From the NCBI RefSeq assembly GCF_012927105.1, contig NZ_JABBFV010000004.1, positions 1 to 64,000 of the forward strand: a stretch of DNA of 64,000 bases, given 5' to 3'. Shown in pieces: positions 34,744 through 43,692 of this stretch (position 1 is the first letter of the stretch; each line of letters starts with the position of its first letter). The position numbers and the translations under genes are program-made. The DNA comes from Sphingobium psychrophilum. Its GTDB lineage: Bacteria > Pseudomonadota > Alphaproteobacteria > Sphingomonadales > Sphingomonadaceae. The notes below the pieces were generated by a model, which was not told the DNA's origin, searched no databases, and worked only from the letters and a program-made list of their open reading frames with translations.

Positions 34744-36155
34744 AGCTTGTACGCCGCCTTGACCAGATCATAGCTGAGCGCGCGGGCGACTTCGAACGCT
34801 TCATCCTCCTCCAGCCGATGCTCGGCGACCAGTTGCGCGAGCCAGGCGCAGTCCATCCGCCGGGCGACGTCATGCCGCGCCGGGATCGACAGAAAGGCGC
34901 GGGTGTCGTCGTTGAAGCCGACACTATTGTAGAAGCCTGCGGTTTCAGTGGTGCGCTCGCGAAAACGGCGCATCCCTTCCGGGCTGTCATGGAACCACCA
35001 GGGCGGCCCCAGCTTGAGCGCCGGATAATGGCCGGCCAACGGCGCCAGTTCGCGCGCATAGACATCCTCGTCCAGGGTGAAGAGGATCAGGGTCAGGCGC
35101 GGGTCATTGCCATAAGCGTCGAGCAAGGGCTTTAACGCCTGCACAAATTCGCCCGCGATCGGAATGTCGCCACCCTTGTCCTTGCCAAAGCGCGCCAGCA
35201 CGGCGGCGTTATGGCTGCGATGGACGCCGGGATGGAGTTGCATCACCATGCCGTCCTCGATCGACATGCGCGCCATTTCGGTGAGCATATGGCCGCGGAA
35301 CAGTTCGGCTTCCCTTGCCGTGACGGGGCTTGTCGTAACTTTGGCGTAGAGCGCCTCAACCTCTTCGCGCGACAGGTTGGCGGTGAAGGCGGATGGATGG
35401 CCGTGATCAGTGGAGGTCGCGCCAGCCGCGCGAAAATCAGCGCGGCGCTTTTCATGAGCGCGGAGATATCCGGCGAAGCTACCCGCATCCTCATCCGTCA
35501 TGGCGCAGAAGCGCTGCACATTGGCCATGAAACGCGGATCGTCCGGGTCCATCACGGGGTCGGGGCGATAGGCGGTGATAACCTTTCCGCTCCAGCCCGA
35601 CGCCCGGATCGCGCGGTGGTGATCGAGCGGATCGAGCGGCCCTTCGGTCGTCGCGATCACTTCGATATTATAGCGGTCGAACAGGGCGCGGGGGCGGAAG
35701 GCGTCGGTCTTGAGGGCGGCGTCGATGATATCATAATAATGGTCGGCGGTGTCCGCGCTCAGTTGCACATCGATGCCGAACGCCTCGGCAAAGACCCAGT
35801 CCATCCACATGCGCGTGGGCGTGCCCCGGAACAGATAGTAACGCGCGGCAAAGCGCCGCCAGATGACGCGCGGATCGCTTTCGGTCGCGCTGCCATCGAC
35901 AGTCGGCACGCCCAGTTCGTCCAGCGTCACGCCTTGGCTCATCAACATGCGGAAGGCATAATGGTCCGGCACGATCAACAGTTCGGCGGGATTGGCAAAA
36001 GGCGCGTCATAGGCGAACCAGCGCGGATCGGTATGGCCGTGCGGGCTGATGATCGGCAGATCCCTGACCGTCGCATGGAGGCGCCGCGCGATATCGCGCG
36101 TCGTGGGGTCGGACGGAAACAGGCGGTCGGGATGCAGGCGTAAGGGCTTGGTCAT
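34740..36155 (-). CDS. uxaC: Uronate (glucuronate) isomerase
   Basis: A 471-residue amidohydrolase-fold enzyme that interconverts D-glucuronate and D-fructuronate. The N-terminal ISPHGHTDPRWF (about 36-47) is the conserved metal region, and MVMQLHPGVHRSHN, GFNDDTRAFLSIPARHDVAR and the C-terminal part fit the family and its length. The ATG at 36155 overlaps the upstream transporter stop (ATGA). It takes the glucuronic acid freed by the GH67 enzyme encoded at 43693. A much longer open frame upstream is a shadow over the transporter gene. Confidence 0.95.
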   Translation of the reverse strand: MTKPLRLHPDRLFPSDPTTRDIARRLHATVRDLPIISPHGHTDPRWFAYDAPFANPAELLIVPDHYAFRMLMSQGVTLDELGVPTVDGSATESDPRVIWRRFAARYYLFRGTPTRMWMDWVFAEAFGIDVQLSADTADHYYDIIDAALKTDAFRPRALFDRYNIEVIATTEGPLDPLDHHRAIRASGWSGKVITAYRPDPVMDPDDPRFMANVQRFCAMTDEDAGSFAGYLRAHEKRRADFRAAGATSTDHGHPSAFTANLSREEVEALYAKVTTSPVTAREAELFRGHMLTEMARMSIEDGMVMQLHPGVHRSHNAAVLARFGKDKGGDIPIAGEFVQALKPLLDAYGNDPRLTLILFTLDEDVYARELAPLAGHYPALKLGPPWWFHDSPEGMRRFRERTTETAGFYNSVGFNDDTRAFLSIPARHDVARRMDCAWLAQLVAEHRLEEDEAFEVARALSYDLVKAAYKL

Positions 36156-37447
36156 GCGCGAGTCTCTGGAAGAGGAGCGAGCACCGCCTGGTAGCGGGGC
36201 AGGAGAAGGTGGATGACGCCGAGCGCGATCAGATAGGCGCAGGATGCGACGGCAAAGATCGGGCCGTAGCTGCCGACGGTTTCGAGGATAACACCGGCGA
36301 ATTTGGCCATCATCATGCCGCCGATCGCGCCAGACAGGCCGCCAAGACCCACGACCGATCCCGCCATCCAGCGCGGGAAGACGTCGCCTGGCAGCGCGTA
36401 GAGATTGGCGGAAAAGCCCTGATGCCCAGCGCAGGCAAGGCCGATCAGGCCGACCGCGATCCACATGGATGGCGCGCTGGCGGCAAAAGCGATCGGCACG
36501 GCGCAGAGCGCGGCGAGCAGCATGGCGCTTTTGCGCGCGCGGTTGAGGCTCCATCCCCGGCCCATGAAGCGCGAGGAGGCCCAGCCGCCCGCGACCGACC
36601 CGACATCGGCCAACAGATAGACCGCGATCAGCGGTGGACCGAAGTCCAGCATCTTCACGCCATATTGTTTGTTGAAGAAGTCGGGCAGCCAGAAGAGGAA
36701 GGTCCACCAGACCGGATCGATCAGGAAGCGGCCCGCCATATAGGCCCAGGTCTGGCGATGGCGGAACAACGTCGCCCATTTAACCGGGCGCTTTTCTTCA
36801 ACAGGATCGGTTTCGATCCAGGCCAGTTCCTCCGCAGAGAGCCCCCTCTTCTCACGCGGGCGGCGGTAGAAAGTCAGCCATGCTGTCAGCCAGACCACGG
36901 TCAGCAGGCCGGTCAGGATGAACGCCCAGCGCCAGCCCAGCGTCACCGCGATGATCGGCACCACCAGCGGCGTCAGGATCGCGCCGACATTGGACCCGGC
37001 GTTGAAGATGCCGATGGCGAGCGCGCGTTCCTTTTTCGGGAACCACTCATTGGTCGCGGCGATGGCGGCGGGGAATGTGCCTGCCTCCCCGATCGCCAAG
37101 GGAATGCGCGCGATCAGCATTCCGGCGGTCGAGGTGAAGAAGATATGGGCGACATGGCCCAGCGTCCACAATGTCACGGCCAGCGCATACCCCGCCCGCG
37201 CGCCGATCCGGTCGATCAGCCGCCCGAAGAAAACATAGGAGATGCCGTAGCCCGCCTGAAACCAGATGGCGAGGTCGGCATAGCCGCGCTCGCTCCAGCC
37301 ATAGCGGGCCTGAAGGTCGGGCTTCAACGTCGGCAGGACCAGGCGATCGACATAGGAGAGGACCACCGCCGCAAAGAGCAGGCCGCAGACGATCCAGCGG
37401 ATTTTGCCGGAGGGCTTGGGGATGGCGGGTTTGGGGATGGCGTTCAT
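36152..37447 (-). CDS. MFS transporter, hexuronate (ExuT-like) type
   Basis: A 431-residue inner-membrane carrier of the anion:cation symporter group. It has about 12 hydrophobic helices, SYVDRLVLPTLKPDLQ in the first segment, GEAGTFPAAIAATNEWFPKKERALAIGIFNAG in the fourth/fifth (conserved in ExuT/GudP types) and WRWAFILTG in the sixth. It lies in one coupled unit with uxaC and uxuB, so D-glucuronate or its derivatives are the likely cargo. The ATG at 37447 is used; the longer frame runs into a repeat element. Confidence 0.9.
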   Translation of the reverse strand: MNAIPKPAIPKPSGKIRWIVCGLLFAAVVLSYVDRLVLPTLKPDLQARYGWSERGYADLAIWFQAGYGISYVFFGRLIDRIGARAGYALAVTLWTLGHVAHIFFTSTAGMLIARIPLAIGEAGTFPAAIAATNEWFPKKERALAIGIFNAGSNVGAILTPLVVPIIAVTLGWRWAFILTGLLTVVWLTAWLTFYRRPREKRGLSAEELAWIETDPVEEKRPVKWATLFRHRQTWAYMAGRFLIDPVWWTFLFWLPDFFNKQYGVKMLDFGPPLIAVYLLADVGSVAGGWASSRFMGRGWSLNRARKSAMLLAALCAVPIAFAASAPSMWIAVGLIGLACAGHQGFSANLYALPGDVFPRWMAGSVVGLGGLSGAIGGMMMAKFAGVILETVGSYGPIFAVASCAYLIALGVIHLLLPRYQAVLAPLPETRA

Positions 37448-37467
37448 CGGGCTTTCCACCAACCATT

Positions 37468-37556
37468 CGTCATCCCCGTGCAGGCGGGGATCCATCTATC
37501 GGCACGAAGCAAGGCGCGAAATGGCGTGATGGATTCCCGCCTGCGCGGGAATGACG
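37468..37556. repeat. Dispersed palindromic repeat, copy 2
   Basis: The arms CGTCATCCCCGTGCAGGCGG.. (37468-37494) and ATGGATTCCCGCCTGCGCGG.. (37529-37556) are inverted, each with an inner palindrome. The element lies between manD and the transporter gene, both on the minus strand. It shares the CCCGC(C)TGCGCGGG core with copies at 18977 and 47014. Confidence 0.75.
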
Positions 37557-37582
37557 GAGGTGTTTGCGGATAGGACAATGTT

Positions 37583-38794
37583 TTACCAGTTGAACATGGT
37601 GCCGTCTTCCAGCCGGTTCACCGGCAGGAAGGCACGATTATATTCATATTGGGCGGCCAGTTCCTCGTCGATGTCGACGCCTAGCCCCGGTGCTTCGCCC
37701 GGATGCATCGCCCCGTCCGCGAACGTATAGGCATGGGGGAAAACCGCGTCCGTCTCAGGCGTGTGGCGCATATATTCCTGCACCCCGAAATTGGGCACAG
37801 ACAGGTCGAAATGCAGCGCGGCGGCCATGCACACCGGCGACAGGTCGGTCGCGCCGTGGCAGCCGGTGCGGACCTGGTAGAGGTCCGCCAGATTGGCGAT
37901 CTTGCGCAGATGACTGATGCCGCCGGCATGAACCACGGTGGCGCGGATATAGTCGATGAGCTGGTTTTCGATCAGTTCGCGGCAGTCATGGATGGAGTTG
38001 AAAATCTCGCCCACCGCCAGTGGCGTGGTGGTGTGCTGGCGGATCAGCTTGAACGCTTCCTGATTTTCCGCAGGCGTCGCATCCTCCAGCCAGAAGGGAC
38101 GATAGGGTTCCAGATCCTTGCCCAGCCGCCCGGCCTCGATCGGGGTCAGGCGGTGGTGGATGTCGTGCAGCAGATGCACGTCCCAGCCCAGCACCTCCCG
38201 CGCGGCCTTGAACAGTTCTGGGACGATACGCAGATATTTGCTGGTGTTCCAGACATTTTCGGTCGGCAGGTCGGCATCGGCCGGTTCATAGAAATATTTG
38301 TCCTTCGACACGCCATAGGTGGACGCCATGCCGGGCACGCCGCACTGGATGCGGATCGCCTTATAACCCTGGCGCTGATAGTCGAGCGCGACGGCGACCG
38401 TATCCTCGATGCTGGTGCCGTTGGCATGACCATAGACCATGACGCTTTCCCGGCTCGCACCGCCCAGCAACTGATAGACCGGCAGGCCCGCCAGCTTACC
38501 CTTGATATCCCACAGCGCGGTATCGACGGCGGCGATGGCCGACATGGTGACGGGACCGCGCCGCCAATAGGCGCCCTTGTAGAGATATTGCCAGATATCC
38601 TCGATCCTGTGGGCGTCGCGGCCGATCAGGCAGGGGACGACATGATCCTGTAAGTAACTGGCGACGGACAGTTCGCGGCCGTTGAGCGTCGCGTCGCCCA
38701 GGCCATAGACGCCGTCCTCGGTAATGATCTTCAAGGTGACGAAATTGCGGCCGGGGCAGGTGACGATGACCTTGGCATCAATGATTTTAGGCAT
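37583..38794 (-). CDS. manD: D-mannonate dehydratase, enolase superfamily
   Basis: A 403-residue enzyme that dehydrates D-mannonate to 2-keto-3-deoxygluconate. In the well-studied Novosphingobium enzyme I recall Arg147, Tyr159, Asp210, His212, Glu236 and Glu262 as active-site residues. Here R148, Y160, D211, H213, E237 and E263 occupy the same places one residue later (HDIHHRLTP at 210-218). This is the enolase-type ManD, not the UxuA type. It acts after uxaC and uxuB. The operon order is manD, repeat, MFS, uxaC, uxuB on the minus strand. Confidence 0.95.
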   Translation of the reverse strand: MPKIIDAKVIVTCPGRNFVTLKIITEDGVYGLGDATLNGRELSVASYLQDHVVPCLIGRDAHRIEDIWQYLYKGAYWRRGPVTMSAIAAVDTALWDIKGKLAGLPVYQLLGGASRESVMVYGHANGTSIEDTVAVALDYQRQGYKAIRIQCGVPGMASTYGVSKDKYFYEPADADLPTENVWNTSKYLRIVPELFKAAREVLGWDVHLLHDIHHRLTPIEAGRLGKDLEPYRPFWLEDATPAENQEAFKLIRQHTTTPLAVGEIFNSIHDCRELIENQLIDYIRATVVHAGGISHLRKIANLADLYQVRTGCHGATDLSPVCMAAALHFDLSVPNFGVQEYMRHTPETDAVFPHAYTFADGAMHPGEAPGLGVDIDEELAAQYEYNRAFLPVNRLEDGTMFNW

Positions 38795-38808
38795 TTGCGC
38801 AGTCCTGT

Positions 38809-41178
38809 TCAGATGATTTCAAGCGTGACGGTCTGGACGGCCTGGCTGTCCGGCCCGACCATGATGTCGAAGAGGCCGGGTTCGACCACCTCCTCCATCT
38901 CCAGATTCCAGAGGGTGAAGGCATCGGGGCCAAGCGTCAGGCGCACCGTCTTCGTTTCGCCGGGCGCGAGGGTGACGCGTTCGAAGCCCTTCAATTCCTT
39001 GATGGGGCGGGTGACGCTGGCCACCTGGTCATGGACGTAGAGTTGGACGACCTCCTCCCCTGCGCTAGTCCCCACGTTGCGGACGTCCACCTCGACCGTG
39101 ACGGTTCCCCCGACGCCGATACGCGGCGCGGAAAGTCTTGGCTTTCCAAAGGAGAACTGCGTGTAGCTCAGGCCATATCCGAACGGGAAAAGCGGCGAGA
39201 CATCCTCGAACACATAGCCGCGCCGGGCGCTGGGCTTGCGATTGTAGAAGATCGGGATCTGCCCCGCGTCGCGCGCGACGGTGACTGGCAATTTGGCGCC
39301 GGGATTGACGTCCCCGAACAGGATGTCGGCCATGGCGGTGCCGCCTTCCTGCCCCGGATACCAACATTCCAGCAACGCGTTGGCGCCATCTACCACGGCG
39401 GGATAGCTGGGCGGGCGACCATTGATCGCGCAGACCACGACAGGCTTGCCGGTCGCTTGCATCGCCGCGAAAAGCGCGTTCTGCTCGCCAAGCAGGTCCA
39501 GGCTGGTGCGGTCGCCCAGATGGTTCTTGGCGAAGCCTTCGCGGCTGGTCTGTTCGGTGTCTCCGACGGCAAGGATGATGACGTCGGCCGTCTTGGCCAC
39601 CTCGACCGACTCGGCGATAAGCTGGCGGTTCTTTCCGGGGTCCGCCAGGAATACGTCATCGACCGAGCGATCCTCGCTCTGCGTGATGAAGACGCCCTGG
39701 GCATGGACAACCTCCGCCTTGCCCCTCAGCTTCGCCCTCACCCCGTCGAGCAGCGACACGTCCTGGCGCGGGATGCTGCTATAGCCGCCCAGCCGCGCGA
39801 TGGCGGCGTTGGGGCCGATCACCGCGACCCGCTTGTGCGCACCGGCGGTCAGCGGCAGCGTGCCGTCATTCTTGAGCAGCGCGATGGACTTGTGCGCAGC
39901 CTTCAGGGCCAGCGCGCGCGCTTCGGCGTTGCCTGTCAGCGCATCATAGTCGCGGCGCGGCCAGGGATTTTCGAACAGGCCCGCGCGGAATTTGAGCGTC
40001 AACATGCGCGTGCAGGCGATGTCGATCGCTTCGGAGGGCACCTTGCCCGCGCGGATCTGTTCCACGAGCGTCCGATAGGTCGTCCCATCGGGCAGCTCGC
40101 AATCGACCCCGGCGCGCAGGGCTGCACGGGCCGACGCCTCCGGGTCGGGCTGGACATGGTGGATGGTGTCGAGTTCGTGGACCGCGCCATAATCGCTGAC
40201 CACCGCGCCGTCGAAATGCCATTCGCCGCGCAAGATGTCACCGAGCAGCCATTTATTCTGGTGGCTGGGGACGCCATCGATTTCGTTGTAGGAAGGCATG
40301 ACGGCGGCGATGCCGGTGCGCTTGACCACCTGACGGAAGGGCGGAAAGAAATTCTCGCGCAGTTCGCGCTGGCTGATCGGCGCGGGCGCGACATTCTCGC
40401 CGCCTTGGGGCTGGCCATGGCCGGTCATGTGCTTGAGCGTCGCCATGACCTTGTCCGGGCCAAGCTGCTTGCTCTCCCCTTGCAGGCCCAGCACCGCCGC
40501 GACGCCCATTTCGCCGCACAGATAGGGGTCTTCGCCGAACGTCTCCTCGATCCGGCCCCAGCGCGGATCGCGGGCGATGTCCACCACCGGCGACAGCGCC
40601 AGATGGACGCCGCGGGCGCGGACTTCGCGGGCGATGACGGACTGGACGTCGCGCATCAGGTCGCGGTCGAAGCTGCCCGCCAGGCCGATCGCCATCGGGA
40701 ACATGGTCGCGTCGGTCGCCATATAGCCGTGCAGCGATTCCTCATGGAACAGGATCGGGATGCCCAGGCGGGTTTCCTGCGTCGCCCATGTCTGGACGGC
40801 GGTGATGAAGGCGACGGTGTCGGCGGGCGTGCGCCAACGGGCACCGACGCCGCCGGCCTGTTGCGACCCGTCGGGTGCGCCGCGCCGGTCGGACGGCCGG
40901 GTGATCTGGCCGAAGCTGTTGGGATAGGCCTTGCTCGCCTTGGCGGGCGAGAAGGTGAGGTCGTCCATGATGTCCGCCTTGGTCGCCCAGAGCGCGATGA
41001 TCTGACCGACCTTTTCCTCCAGCGTCATGCGGCCCAGCAGGTCGCGCACGCGCAGGTCGATGGGGGCGGATGCGTCCTTGTAGAGCGAGCCGCCCTTCTT
41101 CGCGGCGATTGCGGGTGTTGCCGCAAGCAAGGAGGTCGAGGCGAGCAGGCCAAGTGCCTGACGGCGTGCCAGCGTCAT
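38809..41178 (-). CDS. Glycoside hydrolase family 3 enzyme (beta-xylosidase/beta-glucosidase type), copy A
   Basis: A 789-residue periplasmic or exported exo-glycosidase. The TIM barrel carries [22 protein letters not shown] (two halves, 200-221), KHMTGHGQP (249-257) and the nucleophile Asp329 in VVSDYG. The second domain and a C-terminal fibronectin III-like domain ([25 protein letters not shown]) follow, the standard three-domain GH3 plan. The N-terminus [14 protein letters not shown] has a twin-arginine-like signal. Its ATG overlaps the stop of the upstream paralogue by four bases. In this locus it should release xylose from xylo-oligosaccharides. Confidence 0.92.
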   Translation of the reverse strand: MTLARRQALGLLASTSLLAATPAIAAKKGGSLYKDASAPIDLRVRDLLGRMTLEEKVGQIIALWATKADIMDDLTFSPAKASKAYPNSFGQITRPSDRRGAPDGSQQAGGVGARWRTPADTVAFITAVQTWATQETRLGIPILFHEESLHGYMATDATMFPMAIGLAGSFDRDLMRDVQSVIAREVRARGVHLALSPVVDIARDPRWGRIEETFGEDPYLCGEMGVAAVLGLQGESKQLGPDKVMATLKHMTGHGQPQGGENVAPAPISQRELRENFFPPFRQVVKRTGIAAVMPSYNEIDGVPSHQNKWLLGDILRGEWHFDGAVVSDYGAVHELDTIHHVQPDPEASARAALRAGVDCELPDGTTYRTLVEQIRAGKVPSEAIDIACTRMLTLKFRAGLFENPWPRRDYDALTGNAEARALALKAAHKSIALLKNDGTLPLTAGAHKRVAVIGPNAAIARLGGYSSIPRQDVSLLDGVRAKLRGKAEVVHAQGVFITQSEDRSVDDVFLADPGKNRQLIAESVEVAKTADVIILAVGDTEQTSREGFAKNHLGDRTSLDLLGEQNALFAAMQATGKPVVVCAINGRPPSYPAVVDGANALLECWYPGQEGGTAMADILFGDVNPGAKLPVTVARDAGQIPIFYNRKPSARRGYVFEDVSPLFPFGYGLSYTQFSFGKPRLSAPRIGVGGTVTVEVDVRNVGTSAGEEVVQLYVHDQVASVTRPIKELKGFERVTLAPGETKTVRLTLGPDAFTLWNLEMEEVVEPGLFDIMVGPDSQAVQTVTLEII

Positions 41179-43550
41179 GGCGTCACCGTCAGCGTGGCGG
41201 ATTGGAGCGCGACCGAACTGTTGCCGGTCATGATCTCGAAATCGCCCGGCTCCACGACGCGCTCCATATGGTCGTTCCACATCCACAGGCTTTGCGGGCT
41301 GATCGTGAAGCTGACGGTGCGGGTTTCGCCCGGCTTCAGGGTGATGCGCTGGAAGCCCTTCAACTCCTTGATCGGGCGGGTGACCGAACTGACCTTGTCG
41401 CGGATATAGAGCTGGACGACTTCGTCGCCTTCCCGCGCGCCGCTGTTGCGGACATCGACCGAGACAGTTGTTTTGCCCCCGGTGCCGATCGTCGCCACGG
41501 CCAGGCGCGGGGCCGACAGGTCGAATGTCGTGTAGCTCAGGCCAAAGCCAAAGGGATAGAGCGGGTCGGTGGTATCGAACAGATAGCCGCGCCGCGCCGA
41601 TGGCTTGGCATTGTAGAATAGCGGCAATTGCCCGACCGATCGCGGCACGGTGACGGGCAGCTTGCCGCCGGGGTTCACATCCCCGAACAGCACATCCGCC
41701 ACGGCATTGCCGCCCTGTTCGCCAAGATACCAGCCTTCGAGAATCGCATTGGCCTGTTCGCTGATCGTCACGGTGGAGGCCGGGCGGCCGTTGATGAGGA
41801 CGACGGTGATCGGCTTGCCCAGCGCCTTCAACGCATCGAACAGCGCCTGCTGCTCGCCGACAATATCGAGGCTGGGACGGTCGCCCAGATGATTGTCGGC
41901 CCAGCCTTCGCGGCTTGATTGCTCAGTGTCGCCCAGCGTCAGGACGATGCGATCGACGTTCTTCGCCGCTTCCACCGCCTGCGCGATCAGCTTGCGGTTT
42001 TCGGCTGGGTCGGACTGGGTGACTTTATCTTCCCACCAGTCGTCATTTTCGGTGATCTTCACGCCCTGCGCGAAGACGATGTTGGCCCTGATGCCGACTT
42101 TGGCCTTGATGCCTTCGAGGATGGAAACCGTGTGCGGCGGTTGGCCATAATAGCCGCCAAGGCGCGCGACGGCGGCGCTGGGGCCGATGACGGCGATCGC
42201 CCCTTCGGGCTTGAGCGGCAACATGCCGTCATTCTTGAGCAGGGTGATCGACCGCTGCGCCGATTTCAGCGCGAGGGCACGGGCTTCGGCATTGTTGGTG
42301 ATCTTTTCCGATGCAGCGGCGTCAGCATAAGGGTTTTCGAACAGCCCTGCGCGGAATTTCAGCTCCAGCATCCTGCGGGTGGCCAGATCGACCTTCGCCT
42401 CGCTGACCTTCCCTTCGCGTACCAATTTGCCCAGCGTCGCATAGGACAGGCCATCGGGCAGGTCCGCGTCGACGCCCGCGTCGAGCGCACGGATCGCGGC
42501 TTCCTCCAGATTGGCTGCGATATGATGGATGCTCATCAACTGGTCGACCGCCGAATAGTCGGAGACGACCGCTCCTTTGAAGCCCCATTCCTCACGCAGC
42601 ACATCTTCCAGCAGCCAGCGATTGGCATGGCTGGGGACACCGTCGATTTCATTGTACGACGCCATGACCGCTTCGATGCCGGTGCGCTTGACCACCTGTT
42701 CGAAGGGCGGGAAGAAATTTTCGCGCAGTTCGCGTTCCGACACCGGCGCCGGGCCGACATTGGTGCCGCTTTCGGGCTGGCCATGGCCGGTCAGATGTTT
42801 GAGCGTGGCAAACACCTTGCCGGGGCGCAAGTCGCGTGAACGCCCCCCGCCCTGCAAGCCCTCGACCGCCGCGACGCCCATTTCACCGACCAGATAGGGG
42901 TCTTCGCCATAGGTTTCTTCGATCCGGCCCCAGCGTGGATCGCGGGCGATGTCCACCACCGGCGACAGCACCATCGACACGCCGCGCACCCGGATTTCGC
43001 GCGCGATCACGGCGTTAACGTCGCGCAGCATGGCTGTGTCGAAGGAGGATGCCATGGCGATCGACTGGGGGAAGCTGGTCGCGCCGACGGCGGCATAGCC
43101 GTGCAGCCCCTCCTCATGGAACAGGATCGGGATGCCCAGCCGCGTCTGCGTCGTCGCCCATTTTTGCAGGGCGTTGACCAAGGCGACCGTCTGGCGCGGA
43201 TTGCGCCCCGGTGCGACCCGCGGGCTGACCGCCCCCTTCGCATCGGACGGCCGGGTAAAATGGCCCAGGCCGTTGGGATATTGCGCCGCCAGCTTCGCAG
43301 GATCGAGTTGAAGCTGCGCGTCGAAAATCTTGACCTTGTCCATCCAGACGGTCGTGATCTGGGCGATCTTCTCGTCCAGCGTCATGCGCGCAAGAAGATC
43401 GTCGACCCGCGCCTCTATCGGCGCAGTCGCGTCCTTGTACACAGCCTTGGTCGATGCCGTCGCGGGGGCCGCATGAACCGGCGCCATCGGCAAGGCGACA
43501 CTCAACGCAAGCGCCGATACGGCCCATAATAATTGGCGGTTACGGATCAC
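41175..43550 (-). CDS. Glycoside hydrolase family 3 enzyme, copy B
   Basis: A 791-residue paralogue of copy A with the same three domains: [31 protein letters not shown] and the nucleophile Asp331 in VVSDYSAVDQL. The signal peptide is of Sec type (RNRQLLWAVSALALSVALPMAP, cleavage after VHA). The start is taken as GTG 43550 because GGAGAGGGG lies 4-6 bases before it; an ATG at 43565 lacks an SD. A LacI operator lies 55 bases upstream, shared with the divergent GH67 gene. Two paralogues may split chain-length or linkage preference. Confidence 0.92.
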   Translation of the reverse strand: MIRNRQLLWAVSALALSVALPMAPVHAAPATASTKAVYKDATAPIEARVDDLLARMTLDEKIAQITTVWMDKVKIFDAQLQLDPAKLAAQYPNGLGHFTRPSDAKGAVSPRVAPGRNPRQTVALVNALQKWATTQTRLGIPILFHEEGLHGYAAVGATSFPQSIAMASSFDTAMLRDVNAVIAREIRVRGVSMVLSPVVDIARDPRWGRIEETYGEDPYLVGEMGVAAVEGLQGGGRSRDLRPGKVFATLKHLTGHGQPESGTNVGPAPVSERELRENFFPPFEQVVKRTGIEAVMASYNEIDGVPSHANRWLLEDVLREEWGFKGAVVSDYSAVDQLMSIHHIAANLEEAAIRALDAGVDADLPDGLSYATLGKLVREGKVSEAKVDLATRRMLELKFRAGLFENPYADAAASEKITNNAEARALALKSAQRSITLLKNDGMLPLKPEGAIAVIGPSAAVARLGGYYGQPPHTVSILEGIKAKVGIRANIVFAQGVKITENDDWWEDKVTQSDPAENRKLIAQAVEAAKNVDRIVLTLGDTEQSSREGWADNHLGDRPSLDIVGEQQALFDALKALGKPITVVLINGRPASTVTISEQANAILEGWYLGEQGGNAVADVLFGDVNPGGKLPVTVPRSVGQLPLFYNAKPSARRGYLFDTTDPLYPFGFGLSYTTFDLSAPRLAVATIGTGGKTTVSVDVRNSGAREGDEVVQLYIRDKVSSVTRPIKELKGFQRITLKPGETRTVSFTISPQSLWMWNDHMERVVEPGDFEIMTGNSSVALQSATLTVTP

Positions 43551-43604
43551 GACGCCCCTCTCCATTTTATCCCGCGACAATCTTTCCGCTTGCCGTGGCC
43601 AAAC

Positions 43605-43618
43605 TGATAGCGTTACCA
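43605..43618. promoter_or_regulatory. LacI-family operator, GH3/GH67 divergent promoter
   Basis: TGATAGCGTTACCA, the same palindrome as at 33184 and 49579 with one changed position. It lies between the GH3 gene (minus) and the GH67 gene (plus). Confidence 0.75.
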
Positions 43619-43692
43619 TTGCGTCGCCAAGAGAGACTTGTCAATGCCCGATCAACGGGCTTTGACGTTCGGGGACAAGGGAGAGGATTTTC

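Noticed and set aside
34740-36779. Uronate isomerase extended to 679 codons
   Set aside because: The extra 208 codons lie over the MFS transporter frame; the ATGA overlap at 36152-36155 gives the normal 471-residue isomerase.
39031-41409. 792-codon plus-strand open frame
   Set aside because: Antisense shadow of the two GH3 genes.
43551-43619. GH3 copy B starting at 43619 or 43565
   Set aside because: The first would place the operator inside the gene. The ATG at 43565 lacks an SD, whereas GTG 43550 has a strong one. The ATG remains a weak alternative.
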